Shown here: positions 27,840-41,100 of the stretch, one piece after another
How the letters are laid out: each line of letters starts with the position of its first letter
How positions within the stretch are numbered: position 1 is the first letter of the stretch
Source of the DNA: Narthecium ossifragum
Taxonomy: Eukaryota; Streptophyta; Magnoliopsida; Dioscoreales; Nartheciaceae
DNA: 64,000 bases
Reading direction: 5' to 3'
Assembly (NCBI GenBank): GCA_963920575.1
Contig: OY986964.1
Coordinates: forward strand, 35,702,527 to 35,766,526
Position numbers and translations under genes: made by a program
The notes under the pieces: generated by a model
What the model saw: only the letters and a program-made list of their open reading frames with translations
What the model was told of the DNA's origin: nothing
Databases searched by the model: none

Positions 27840-30800
27840 ATGGCGGAGGCTGGCCAGGAGAAGACCCCATCCCTAGCCGAGGTATTGTTCCTTCTCGACC
27901 TAGTCGATCCGATCCCTTTCCGACTAGATGAGGCATTCTTGGCGTGGATCTATGTCTGTGCTGTCAGTTTCTGATCTGATTCTTCGATCATGTATGTGTG
28001 TGACGGTTCTTGGATTTCGCGTTTCTTGATGGATCGGAGGGTTTTGAAATAGATCTAGTGTTTATCTCTGGTCTTTGCTGTATCTCGTTCCTGCAATGGT
28101 CATGTGGATTATGGAACTATATAGTAGATCTAAGGATTGAAGTCTCATCATGCTTTGATTGGCTCGGATATTTAGGGTTAAGAGTTTGAAAGAATAATTG
28201 GTAATCCAAACCAAAAATGTTGTAGCATTGTGAAATATTACCAGGAGAGTTGTATAATCTGGTGAAGGGGGCTAATTCTACTATTTGGTGGTCAATTGGT
28301 AGCTAGTGGGTTAAAGTGATCCTTGAGTACCATTGCTTGTCTGCTAGTTCTTTTGTATTGGAATGTGTTGATTTCTAAGGGGTGGATGTCTTTATTGGGA
28401 AATCCAATTCGTATAGAGGAGGAAGGGTTATTAGCCCAAGTGATTAACCACGGTTTCGAAGGATTCTGTATGGCATTTGTCAATATATGCAAGTGACACT
28501 TTGGTATGTTTATTGTTATAACTTCTCTTTAATGAAACATAATATGTCCAAATGTCTTCTTCTTATACAACTTCTATGACATATGGAATTTTCTTTCTCT
28601 GTCTGATGTGTTGATCTCAAAACATAACAAGGACGCGTTCCCCAGGGTAAATAACTTCTTTTAAATCACCTAGTTCGTGCTTTGTCATGGTTTTCATAAT
28701 CCTCTTAGGTTAGCAATTAGCCTATATTGCTGCGTTGTAGAGACTTAACTTGTCATTATTTAACCTCTTTCTCATTTATGCTTGTTTTGTGATTCAGGCT
28801 TGTGGTCTCTTGTATGCCCTCTTGCCTGTTGATGCTTGTAAATTTATGTCGGGCGCACATGTTATCATATCCAGTTTTGGCTTCAGATAGTTTGTTCAGG
28901 ATGAGATGTTGCATATTTGTGTTCGTGGAAGGCCGCACACTTATATCGTTTCATAAATGATGTCCCAACTTTAGATAGCTCGATGATTTGATATAACAAC
29001 TATAGGCGTATGAGATGTAGTGCAATACTCTAATTGGTTGGACTTGGAACACAATCTTGGGTAAAATCCCTCGTAATCCCGATGAGAGCGGCAAATTAGA
29101 CTTTCAAATTAGCTAAAGATAACAAGAGTGCCAGTTTCTAATCATATGTTCTCCTCTTGTGCCCAAACATGATTCCGCCACCTTGATTACTCGATCTTCT
29201 TTGTACCATGCCTCGAGGTAGAGAATGATAAGAGACCTTCTGGTACAAAAATATATCAGGTTCTTCAAGTTTGAGCTAGGTGTGTTTTTTTGGCGTGAAA
29301 GGCTGCATATTTCAGAAGAGTCTCACATGTCATGCTTCTATGAGTGGTATCTTATTGGATGCATACTCACCATCCTTGGATATTGCTATAATTATAGAAA
29401 ATAGGAACTAAAGGAGATTGTGACCTATCAAAATGCAAAACCTAGAGTTTGAAAGCGGCCATAATCAATGTTGAAAAGAGCAAAAAAAATTAGGTACTAG
29501 AACATGGAGTTCTAACTTAGTAGTTTAGTTTCTAGACTTTGTTAGCAAGGTTTGAATTCATATTATTTAGTGGATTCTATAGTGCCTGTTTTGAGTAACT
29601 GGCTTAATTGGAACTTTGGAAGTATACAAGTGTAGCCCATTGTGTTCTCTGGGAATCTCAGTTCCTAAATCTGAATTTGCTGGTATTGATGAGTATATGT
29701 AGCAGCTCAATTTAAATAATGTGTTAAGCTTTTACCTGATCTAGTGCACTAGCACTTCGAAATATCATTCGACACCCTTATGTTGTGATGTCTTAGGTAT
29801 ATATAATTGCCATTTGCATTATCCTACAATGCGATGTAAGACCAATTCTCAAAATCTTGAAAAGATGTGTTTCTTTGTTGCCTATGTTATTGAAACTTGC
29901 TTCAAAGGCTTTATGAGGTTTGTAGATACAGATTGATTTAGTGTAGGCTTGGCTAGCATAGTCCTCGAACTGGACCGCTGTTTGTAAAAGATCACGTCTT
30001 TCTGGAGGTAATAAAGCTGGATATTCATCTAACCCACAATGCAATAGACAAAGGGAATAATGTTCTTCTAGTCATTGAGAAATGTAAACTTGTCATATTC
30101 AAATCACATGCTAGTGCTGTAGCCTGTATAGGATACATTTCAAGAAATTCAATCAGAAACTCTTTAAAAATTCCATATAGAGTTCATATTACATGCTATT
30201 GGAATATGCATTTCAAGAACTTGAATGAGAAACTCTTGGAAAATTCTATATGGAGTGGTGATTTGTTGATCATATTGCATGCTGTTGGAATGTGAACATG
30301 CTGAGATGGGTCATTGTTTCCCTACAAGAAAGCAGTAGCTCTGTGAAATTTTTCTTCATGAGTTAGGTAATTATGTGGCACATGAGATAGTTATAGCCAT
30401 ACATCTAAAGCTGGATTGCATTCTCATACACCACTTTGTAGTTTTTTCTTGTTGAGGTCCTTATGCTTTTTTCAGCAGTAGAGAGTTGTATATCATTTTT
30501 TTTATTCTAATTAGCATCCATTGCACGTTGATATTATGAAATTATTGTAGGAGATAAGCATCCTTTTTGTTTTAAGTGCTTAGCAGAAATGTACTAGAAA
30601 TGTACTGTTATCTTGGTGTCTCAAATAGAATATTTTGTGTTCACTGTCTTCTTTCTCCTATTCCAATGCTCAATTGGAGTTACAGTTTTCTGGTCTCTTT
30701 GACTGATTTGCATCCCATGCAGCAATGGTCTGTGCAGGACAAACAGGAGCAGTCAAATACAAAAGAGATCCCTGCTGAAACACCTTCTGAAGAAAAGGCC

Positions 30801-33267
30801 GAAGATGCTCCCGCACAGGAGGTTGTTCAAGAGAAGACCGAGGAAGTCTCTGCTGTAGAGGAAAGTGCAAACGTTGCTGAAGAAAGTGCAACCATTGCTG
30901 AAGAAAGTGCACTTGTTGTGGAGGAAAATGTTCCTGCTGAAGAGGAAAGTAGTGAAACCCCTGTAGAAGAGGAGGCAGAAGTGCCAGAAGCTACCGAGGA
31001 GGAACCAGCTATAAAGGTGTGATTTAGTTATGGTTAGATTGTGTATGATTGTTTGGAATGATTTTGAATTTGTCAAAATTAATTTACGTGGCAAGAGAAG
31101 CTGCTAATTGTGGTCTACTTCCAGCTTGAGACAGCACCAGCAGATTATCGTTTTCCTACAACCAATCAAACGAGGCACTGCTTCACTCGCTATATTGAAT
31201 ATCATAGGTATGTTATTTATTTTGCTTCATCTGTATATTGATCTTAATTCTATATCACCATCCATGTGCCAATGTTGGAGAACCTGTAGCAGTCTCCTGC
31301 AAGATACATGCCCATGACTGTAGAGAATTGCTTGGTGTTTTATGCATTCAGGTGCATAGCTGCCAAAGGGGAAGATGCTCCTGAGTGCGAAAAGTTTGCC
31401 AAATACTATCGCTCCCTTTGCCCTAGTGAATGGGTATGCATTTTCTTCTTCAGTGATCATTACTTTAGCCAACATTGTTTTAGATTTCGTTGCTTTGTTT
31501 AATTAGGGGGGATGTATTTCAGTTTACGGTTAAATATGAGAACTTCTATCGTGTTTGACAGTTGTTGCATAGTGGGGTTGACTATTCACTGCAGTTAGGT
31601 TGTCAGAGTTGTTTGATACTGCAATTTTTTGTATCTTAAGATTTCTATCTGGAACTGGGCTAAACTTACTGTGTAGAATAGTGCAATAATAAGCGTGTAA
31701 AATTTCATGTGCATATCCAATACTATATTAGGCTTCAAGTTAGTGGACTTCGTACTTGTGAGAACTGTATATTGGGTGAAGTTACCATTATTTTGATCAC
31801 AATGAAATTCTGCTGAGGCACAAGATTATAACTTACTGCCACAGATTAATGTGTAGCTTCATAAGTATTGAAGCAAATAAGATGAAGCTTAAAAGTGTAA
31901 TTTGCACATACTTATGCATCAGATATCTGTGCTTGTCACTTGTTCGATATTGAATTATGAACAGTATAGGCACTAATGTTCTTTGGATGCCCTATTGTTT
32001 CCTCTTCCAGCTTCCATGATCTGATTTGGAATGCTGAATACATGCTAAGATGTCCTAGACCTTGAGCAAAGTAATATGCATTTTACGTATTGGTTTAAAA
32101 TATTTAAAACTGATTTTCTTCGCCCCTAGTTATCAGTATAGAGTGCTGTCTTTTGTCACTTATTAAGTGAACACATTATGAACATGCAAATTTCAAGATA
32201 ATAAGTCACGAAAGATGGTATTATGTTGGACCTTATATCAATAAGATGTTTTTTCCCTGCGGAACTTTCATTTCATAATCATTCATGTGGTCGAGGATGT
32301 CGAAGTTTTGATGGTGGCACACCATTTGAAACTTGTAGCTCATTAGAGGTGATATTCTCATGTTAGCACTGAGTTGTGCTGGGCTGGGGAATGTGTTATT
32401 ACATCTCCCATATGGTCATCACTAAGTATTTCCAATTTTAGGACACTAGAAAGGATGAAACTATGATCATTGTGGTCATATAGAAATCTATTGGTTGATT
32501 TAAGTAGAAAGAGTATGATTTGCGAAAGATACTTCACTCAGATAGCCATAGATTCATATTTTATTGGTATTGGTTGTTATACGGATATCACTATATTTGC
32601 ATCTCTTTGAATCAGTGGATGACATTTAGAAATCCTCATTGAGATGTAATATAGCTCAAGTTAGCAACTCCATGTTGGGCACAGTCCATCCTACTAAAGA
32701 CGATTTGCATATTTATTTATGCCTTAGATGTTCAATGCCCTAAGATAAAATTCTCTTGGTCACTATATCACTTATGTAGCTGTCTTCTTACATAACCCCG
32801 CAATTTCATGATGTATTTTAGGTTTTGTATATTTGCCGTCAACTTAAGTGCTATCTGCTGTGTCACAATGAAGATGTTAGCATGATAACATATATGTGCC
32901 ATTGTAATGTTAACCACATACCTTTTCACTCTTTATAACTGTCTTTAGATTTTGAAACATTATTTTTGTCTTAGATTTCATCCTAGCTTTAATATCGACA
33001 AGAACACCACCTTGAACTTAATGCAAACTCTATCATATGCATCCAACATGAGAAATAGCAGAGAACGGTCCTGCGCGCGCCATTTGTCTAATGATAGTGC
33101 TACGCAGACATTTTCTGATAAGTTTATCCACTGTTTTGTAAAGGAGGATTCTAATACGATGTATCTTAGAGTTTGTTTCAGTATCATGCTAACACATGTA
33201 TACATATGTTCAGGTTGAGCGCTGGAACGAGCAGAGAGAGAATGGAACTTTCCCTGGTCCTTTATAA
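27840..33267 (+). CDS. COX6B: Cytochrome c oxidase subunit 6b (COX6B-1 type), five exons, 184 aa
   Basis: Nuclear-encoded subunit of mitochondrial respiratory complex IV, on the intermembrane-space side, where it helps dimerise the complex. Exons: 27840-27881, 30723-31016, 31125-31207, 31352-31433, 33214-33267. The C-terminal 80 residues are the conserved CHCH domain: RHCFTRYIEYHRC gives CX9C and the following PEC...SLC gives CX10C, the twin motif oxidised by the Mia40 pathway. The end is WNEQRENGTFPGPL. Exon 2 encodes an acidic, Glu/Ala/Val-rich extension with degenerate EESA repeats, as in the long plant COX6b-1 isoforms; yeast and animal forms lack it. Intron 1 is 2.8 kb and intron 4 is 1.8 kb; neither shows a recognisable element. 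The start ATG yields MAEAGQEKTPSLAE, matching plant orthologues. Confidence 0.96.
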
Positions 33268-33666
33268 GATTTAAACCTGCAAGCATTGTTAATCCATTAC
33301 TTTAGTCTCCAGATTGCTGATACTGGAAGATGCATGCCTAAGGTGAGAGAGATTTCAGAGGCTCTTGTTCGGAAAATAATGTAATAATAATTTTTTTGAC
33401 TTGTACCAAGTCGAAGGATATTTAGCTCGGTTTTGTTTCAGTTCAGATCACTTGAATCAATGACAGAGTTTGTAAAATTTCCGACTTGATGCCTCTTTAA
33501 ATATTTGGTTTTTAGATGAACCAAAGAAAGGATCCGTGGATATTATTCACCAACTCCCAGCCTTTTGAAAAAAAAAAAAGCCTATTTCTTTACCTAGCTC
33601 ACCAGCTGAGTGATAACATGTAGGCGCTCTTGCTCGCTCTCATAGAACAACAGAAGAGCCTTGTTA
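33268..33666. other. COX6B 3' region
   Basis: 3' UTR and downstream sequence. An A run of 12 occurs near 33570. Nothing else is recognised. Confidence 0.4.
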
Positions 33667-34838
33667 GCCCCGTTTGGTACGGGGTTATCTTATTCCGGGT
33701 TAAGGGGCTTAAGGAATTTTGGGGTTAGAAAAGTGGGACTAAGGAGTGGGGATAAATTTATTTTTATTTTGGTGTTTGGGGATAAGCAGTAATGATTGTT
33801 TGGGATAAGGGTAGAATTTGTAGTTAATACCAAAAATGCCCTTATATATAATGGCACGTCGAGAAGTGGCAAATAATATTAATAATATCATACTGTAATA
33901 AAATATTAATATAAATGGGTCTCATGTGTCATGTGTCACATCGTGATTGGTCTATGTCATTCAAAATAGTATTATTTTAATATTAATAATATCATAATGT
34001 AATAAAATATTAATATAAGTGGGTCTCACGTGCCACGTGCCACATGTCACGTTGATTGGTCCACGTCATCCAAAATAGCATTATTTTAATAATAATAATA
34101 TCATAATGTAATAAAATATTAACATAAGTGGGTCCCACGTGTCACATGTCACATCGTGATTGGTCCATGTCATCCAAAATAGTATTATTTTAATATTAAT
34201 AATATCATACTGTAATAAAATATTAATATAAGTGGGTTACACATGCCACGTGTCACATCGTGATTGGTCCACGTCATCCAAAATAGCATTATTTTAATAT
34301 TAATAATAACATAATGTAATAAAATATTAACATAAGTGGGTCCCACGTGTCACGTGTCACATCGTGATTGATCCACATCATCCAAAATAGTATTATTTTA
34401 ATATTAATAATATCATACTGTGATAAAATATTAATATAAATGGGTTCCACATGCCACGTATCACCTCGTGATTGGTCCACATTAATTTAATAATTTAACC
34501 ATATCTCCACTTCAAGCACCAATCAAACACCAGAACTTAGAAAATCCCAGAAAGTCACTCCCCAGAAAATCACTCCAGTGAAGTCACTGCTCAAAAAGTC
34601 ACTCCACTTCAGCTCACTTCTCAGCAACCAAACATGCCCATATTAGAACAACATCATTTGAGGGTAGTATAGTAATTTAGGTCATGGTATAGGTTTTGAA
34701 AACTAGGTTTGCTTAACCCAGGATAAATTTATCCCCGCCTAACCCCAATTAACTAACCCCATTCTTGTAACCCCAATTAGCTAACCCCATTCTTGTTTGG
34801 TGATAAATGAGGGGTTAAAGGGGCACACCAAACAGAGC
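33667..34838. mobile_element. TIR element (MITE-like) carrying an internal tandem array
   Basis: Ends are inverted: GCCCCGTTTGGTACGGGG on the left, and GGCTCTGTTTGGTGTGCCCC as the reverse complement of the right end. GGGGATAAATTTAT on the left is also mirrored by AGGATAAATTTATCCCC near 34722. The left end has a relative at 18003. The middle is a six-unit 104-bp array. The right arm has a 30-bp duplication (TAACCCCAATTARCTAACCCC). A target duplication could not be fixed, so the outer bounds are approximate. Confidence 0.6.
33871..34480. repeat. Six tandem units of about 104 bp rich in ACGTG and ATTGG motifs
   Basis: The landmark AAAATATTAA recurs at 33900, 34004, 34113, 34217, 34321 and 34425, giving a 104-bp period with one 109-bp step. 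Each unit pairs an AT-rich half (TATTATTTTAATATTAATAATATCAT) with a GC-richer half (TGGGTCCCACGTGTCAC...CGTGATTGGTCCACGTCATCC). Units 2-5 contain CACGTG; ATTGG (reverse CCAAT box) is in every unit. Confidence 0.85.
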
Positions 34839-35443
34839 CAAGTGTCTACAATCTATATAGACTACGGAGACCCAATCCCCATTCCCATAGGTGGCGTTTG
34901 GCAGGGCTTGAATGAGTGGAATGGCTGGTACCCAGCATTCCTGTTCCACCCATTCAAGTGTTTGGGTGTCTTAGAAATCGGAATGGGAAGGATCACATCA
35001 TCCATCCGATTCCAAAATTTTGGAATCACGGCGTCCCATCAAATCGAGCGGATGCCACCGTTGATTCTAGGGACTAACTCTCTGTTCATAACTTCATATC
35101 CCATTCCAATCGCGCGTGCTCTTCCCTCGCGAAACGCGATGGCCTCTCACTTGGACGCGAAGAGCCCTCACGCTGCTGCCACCTCCACCTCTCTTCCTTG
35201 ACTCCACCACCGGCATCTCCTCCCCCTTGCATGCAAGCTCGATGGTCTCTCACCTCAGCGAAGAACCCTAACAGCACCGCCATCTTCGTTCGTGAACTCG
35301 AGCACCGCCATCTCTGTGTTGCATCCAGCCTCCTCTTCTAAACTCCTCACACCTCACACCCCGAAGGTTATACACCTTACCACGTGACTTTTTCCGGTGA
35401 CAAATGACTAAGCTCGTAGTCGATCGATTGCTTGATTTTGTTT

Positions 35444-35663
35444 ACTTTTTTTTACTAATTGAGCCCAAGGGCTGGTAAAAGCATAAGTAAAAGAGGTTAC
35501 ATCAGATATCTACACTACCCCAAAACAGAGATGCCCATAGGAGGTGGAACACCTGAATCTGTAGCCCAAAAGAGGGTGGGGGGGGGGGGGGGGGGGGGGG
35601 GGGTTCCTTCAATCCATTTGGCCTCTCTGTGTTGCATCCATGCGATTGCTTCTTCTTTTTTTT
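35444..35663 (-). mobile_element. Probable LINE tail with flanking CTTGATTTTGTTT repeats
   Basis: A T run (A tail on the minus strand) precedes ACTAATTGAGCCCAAGGGCTGG, the same 3' motif as at 8895 and 13965. CTTGATTTTGTTT occurs at 35431-35443 and 35664-35676, a candidate 13-bp target duplication. The right part contains a G run and a 17-bp word also present near 35311, so the full extent is uncertain. Confidence 0.5.
35578..35603. repeat. Homopolymer of 26 G
   Basis: Uninterrupted G run inside the probable LINE insertion; the length is likely unstable and error-prone in sequencing. Confidence 0.9.
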
Positions 35664-36912
35664 CTTGATTTTGTTTGCTGTTAAGATAATTGTATGGATT
35701 CTTTCAATGTATCTGTTGATCCACAGTTATAGGCTTTTTTCCACTTGAAAAAGGAAAAAGTATTTTGCATTGGTTCTTTATTCTATCTCTCTCTGCAAAA
35801 ATTGTGTTTCTGCTTCTCGTTGATGTTTCATAGAAGGATATTTGATGATGGTTCGAGATGAATTCAGAATGGCTTTTCTATTTGATTGATATTAGCTCCA
35901 TGCATCGAAATTTTATAACTGTACTTGCTTTTTCCTAGTAGGTTTTTGTATATGGATTTCTCCTATTTGTACCCTTCCTTAATAGAGTGTGATATTTTAC
36001 TTTGCCGGTTTCTGTATTGAGGTTCTGGCCTTTGTATATTGCGAATGACAAGTATCTATTGTAATTTTACTTTCCAGATGGTGCGATGACAGTTTGTTTA
36101 CCTTGTGTTTGACTTTGCTAAACATTTGTCGTCTTTAGTTATGACAATGTTGTGTTGCTTGGAGATGGTTTGTTTGAATTATGTCTTTAGTTGTCTTTCA
36201 TTATGTCTTGACAGTTTGCTAAATTTATGTTTTCTTTAATTATAAAATTTGAGATTGAAAATGAGTTGACATTTGCCAAATGTTTTGGTGTTATGGAATT
36301 TAGCTTTGAGTGAGATTGGTAAGAATGAATTATTGTAGTGCATGAGATGGGAATGGACTTTTGGGAGTGGGGTATTTCTTGCGAGATTCTGCCCTGTTAT
36401 GGTGAATGTACTGGATAATCAACTGCTTTGAAAAACATTTTGGACTTCAGATTTTAGTTTTATTGGTGCCATGCAATTTACTTGTTCTTGTTTTTGGCAA
36501 ATCAAATATCAATTTACTTGTTCTTGTCAGACGTCTGTCTCTGTTTGTGCAGTCAAATTTTATTACCTTGCTAAAAAATGGTATTTCAGTATCATAACTA
36601 CTCTTGATTATTGAATTTCTGGCCTGCTGAGAATCAATTTCTTGTTCCATAGGATCTGTAAATGATATGGATGTTAGTGTTTGATAAACCGCATATGGAT
36701 TACTTCGCATCACACAGTCATTGCTAACATCAACTAAATTCAATGGATTGGGTCTTCTGCGATGCATATGGAATGTACTTGTGCATAGAATGATTGATTT
36801 GTCCTAGAACTTCTGATTATGAATAATACAATCATGTCTGGATATTTTCATAATGCAGTGCCAAGGAAGGAATGGTAGCGGTGCTCGAGAAGTTCCACCT
36901 AGAAGAAGTTGC

Positions 36913-37041
36913 TTGAGAAATGAAAGAAGGGTGTGGGATATGGCTAGATGCTATGTCTGAGAAATGAAAGAAGGGTGTGGGAGATGCCATGTTATCATAG
37001 TTTTTTTCATTTGTGAAATGAAAGAAGGGTGTGGGATATGG
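36913..37041. repeat. Three copies of a GAAATGAAAGAAGGGTGTGG word
   Basis: Copies near 36918, 36960 and 37017 with flanking similarity (TGAGAAATGAAAG...GGGATATGG). It appears to be a local duplication in non-coding DNA. Confidence 0.75.
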
Positions 37042-37343
37042 ATATTTTCATTGCAAATTCTGGTTTAAGTCATAGTTTTTTCATTTGTGAAAATCTATTG
37101 AAAATCAAAATTTGAATGGAATTGCATTTAGTAGGTTGCTTTAAAACAAAGTATAATGGAAATTGAAAATTTATCAACCAAGTACTAGAATCAACAAAAC
37201 TAGTAGATTATACAGCCCATTTCATACAGGCAAATCAAACATCAGCGTCAGATTTGACAGATCTAGTTGATTCCGTACATGTCAGTCAAACACCATGGCC
37301 ATCGTCAGATTCCTCGTTCAGTTCATTCCAACACGAACGCCCT

Positions 37344-37417
37344 CCCTCCATTCGGAATCCAGAGTAATCACCAGGTCCGTCCCTCCATTCGGAATCCACA
37401 GTAATCACCAGGTCCGT
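37344..37417. repeat. Two adjacent 37-bp direct repeats
   Basis: The unit containing CCATTCGGAATCCA and TAATCACCAGGTCCGT occurs twice in a row with one base difference. Non-coding. Confidence 0.85.
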
Positions 37418-38122
37418 TGCAGGCTGAAAATCCGGCCTCCAGGCAGGACTCGTTGCACAGCGCCGCAGTCTCGTTCGCTTTCTTTGTGACTCTCGTGAAC
37501 AATACGTACTCTGCTTGTTAATTTGGGTTGCTGTGAGTTTGTGGAAGATGGGCTTACATAGGGTTGAAGGATTGATGGGTTTTTGATCCTTTTAGGCCCA
37601 GTTTTAGGAAAATAGCTTGGAAACCAGGTTTGTGGAAGTCATCTGTTTAAGACCTGCCGAGGTAACAGCATGAAAGAAGGAAAATTGTGAAAATAAGGGG
37701 CTATATTTAGAAGTACTTGAAAACACAGTCAAAATCGGACTTGCTCGTTTCTAAACAATTCTGGATGTAAATTCTAACTGAACAGATGCAAAACCAAGCA
37801 GCTCGCTACTCTTTATTCATTTCCAGTGAGGTCAAAAATGAGCTTTATTCTATTATTCCCACAAATAATGAGGCTTGGCCAAGCAAAAGTAGCCCCCAGC
37901 AGAACCACCCTGACGGAATAATCACACCAACTCTATCTGAACTCATCACCACCAGTATCATCATTACAGTCATCTACAAAACTATTTCAGCATATGGACT
38001 CAAATATACACTCTTCTGGTGGCTCTATCGTGATACATCTCTTAACCTGTTCCGTTATGTGATCAGCTGCTGGAGGTTGGGGGGCGGTTATTCTTTCTGA
38101 AAATAGTTTGAATGCGTGATAT

Positions 38123-41100
38123 CTACATCTCAACTCTTGAAGAGTTTCCTTCGTGAGATTCCAATTGACACAAACAATCTGGAAGAGGATTCTCATAGAA
38201 TGCCTCTTCTGATCTAAATCTCTCTTTACCCTTTGTTCCAGAAACAGGACCTTTTCTTTTTCGCGGAGAACCTTGCCTGGCAAATGAATTCAGGTAAGTA
38301 TGATGACTTCGATAACCGGGAAATATTCTCAAGTCTACTTACCGTTTCTTATGGATAGCAATAATTGTGTCTGAGAGCTTCCTTCCTTCTTTCAAAGATC
38401 CCCCGTCAATCTTATTGAACAAATGGACAAGTTCTCTTCTGCTTGGCGGGAAATAGAAGACACCAAGTTTTCAGAAGAAATAAACTTGTCATGAAGGTGA
38501 TCTTGAAGAATTGAATGAGTGGGTCACCCTTACCTATCTGGACTAATTGTTTTCCTATGACCGAGAAAGCGGCGGTGGCCAGCAACGGCCCTCGCCATGT
38601 TGCCAGAATATGTGGGGACAAAAACATCACTTTCCACCGAGACTATATAATCTAGAGCTGCCATCTGAGATGCATGACTGCTGAATGGCTCAAGCTCCGC
38701 TGCTGATAATAATCTTTCCTGCAAGGGGAGGTTCGTGATTAAATTAACATTGCCAGCAAACAAGTAATAGCATGAAAGAGAAGACACAGGGAGTAAGGTG
38801 CAATTACAAATGCAAGAATTTGATGAGAAGACCAACGATGCTGGACTTGCATGCAAAAAGTTAGGTCCTTGATATATGACAGCCAATATTATATTTCACC
38901 ATGCACAGTGGCCTATTGATAATCATGCACATCTCTCTCTAGACATCTTCATATGCAGCATGGGATTGTGATAGTCACAAAGAAGTCAAGAAAGAAAAAG
39001 ATGTTAAATGATGCACTTCGACTTTAACATCATATGGCTCTTCCAAGATATGCAGCAAAAGAGGATTTCAAGAGGAAATTAGCTCGAGAATGAAAGCTAA
39101 GGATGCATCCTGCCATAGTGGTAGAATGTTGCTGGTTCAGAGAGAGTGAGTATTACAAGCAGCAAAGCGTGTGTTTCTCACAATAGCAGGATAAAAGATC
39201 TGTAGCATAGAGTCTCAGGGAGTACACAGCTTGAATGGAACACTACGATTTCAGTTGACAAAGCCTTGCTATTAGACTCTCCTATTATGTGCTAGATAAA
39301 GAAGTGCAGTAACATCAGTAATGTATCGTATATAGAAATTTTATGTATGAAAGTAGCCATATGCTGATATGTCGGTCATTCCTCGACTCTCAAACCAAAC
39401 ATATAAACCTGTTTTGACTTTTAGCTGAGTTACTTAGGCCCCTGGACAAAGCATTAAAACATGCAGCTTGCTAACAAGAAAACCATTCACAAGCTCAGCT
39501 GCAGCTGCAATGATAAGCCCACCAGCTAGACATAGCTATACATATAGATTACATGCTATCTTATATAAAAGCATAATGTTTTTAATTCACAAATAGACTC
39601 AAACAAAGAAAAGAGAAGATGCTCCACAGTCAATGGAAAAGCTCTACAAGCAACAATCCAATGAAAGAAACAGAAATCCCTAACTTATAAGACGGAAGTT
39701 CTGCCTTGTCTATAGAACATATGAACCGACAACAAACAGAGCCTATAACACTTGACATCCATAATTAAATGTAAAAATACAAGTTTAGGAAATAAAAATC
39801 CCAAGCCTATCCCATTGCATGTTCACAAGTGTGTTTGTTGTATAACATAGGAAACTTAAAAGAATCTAAATCCAGAACTAAAGCCATATATTTATATGGA
39901 TCATCACTATGAGTTTCATGATTTAGGTTTTGAAACTTGCAGCTTTTTCTTATTTTGATGGTGATCACTCCTTTATCTTAAGAAGCAGCACCTAACTGAA
40001 AACAGCTTTCTCGCCTAGGTAATACTCACATATGCGTTGACTTATCCCACCAGACCTACAAGGCTGCAACATATAGCTTTATAGTCGTAACCTTGTAAAC
40101 TCCCAGAGAAAGAAGGGGACAAGGAATGTATATCTATGCCGAAAGCATTAATTTCACCTTGCTCATTAATAACGGAAAGCGAGACAGCAGATCAGTCATG
40201 TGAGAGTCCCCTCCATATATCTCACCCGCAGCAACATATATAGGCGTATTCATAGGATAGCCTAAAGCAGAAAGAAATATCCCAACCTCGTTTGGGGTCA
40301 AAGGGCAGTATCCCTTAGCTCTTTGTTCCTGAGAATCAATATCCTTCACTTTCCAGTATGTAGTGTTCTCTCTGCACAGAAGGTTAAATTTGGTAATACA
40401 AATACCGGACCAGATACCATAGTTACAAAACTGACATGAATTTCCACCTGATGTTTGCTAGCTCATCTGCTTCAGAATGAGACAGGCCATATGTGCACCC
40501 GCTAAAAGCAAGCATATCCTTCTCATAACGCAAGTGCAGGGCAATATATGGGCCATATGACCTCATCTTCTCCACCAACAACTGAACATATGATGTTGTT
40601 AAAAAACAAGCAATAATATTTAGTCTGCATTTGGAGTAAAACATGGAATATTTTGAGGTTAAGAAAGTTACTTCTCCTAGAGCCTGTATGCGAGGAGCAA
40701 ATCTAAGAGCCTGATAAAAAGCACGACAGCGAAGCTTCTGAATGTCAGGGGGCAGGTTATTGTTGGCAAGACGGGAATCGGACTTAGCTGCTTGAATAAC
40801 CTATTTCAACAAGGTCTGTATCAGGAAAATGTAGTGGAAAAGCAAGTAGTTTGACAAGTAGCTGACAAATAGAGAATGAGCTGAGAATCATTGCGGTGGA
40901 ATCCCCACCTGATAATCCTGCCATAAGTGGGAGATCTCATTTTGGTAGTATTCCAGCCCAGACCAACTTGTAAAATACTTCACAGCTTTTGTAGTTGTTG
41001 CTAATTCCTTTGGCAGCTTTTGCACAATTTTTATGTCATTCATCAGAGAATGCCTAAAATGTTCTTTGTCAAAGACATCTGAGAAGTTACTGTAATCACA

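Larger units (their letters stand above)
34839..38122. other. Intergenic region between the TIR element and the O-fucosyltransferase gene
   Basis: 34880-35440 contains short open frames with gene-like composition but no recognised product. A LINE tail, a 26-base G run and two small tandem repeats are listed separately. GGTGGCGTTTGGC at 34891 and its rough inverse GTCAAACACC near 37290 may mark another TIR element, unproven. 37420-38122 leads into the 3' end of the minus-strand gene. Confidence 0.4.

Noticed and set aside
33871..34480. CRISPR-like regular repeat array
   Set aside because: Units of 104 bp are repeated whole, without unique spacers, in a plant genome.
34891..37293. A 2.4-kb TIR element with GGTGGCGTTTGGC-type ends
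   Set aside because: Inverted similarity is short and no target duplication could be found.
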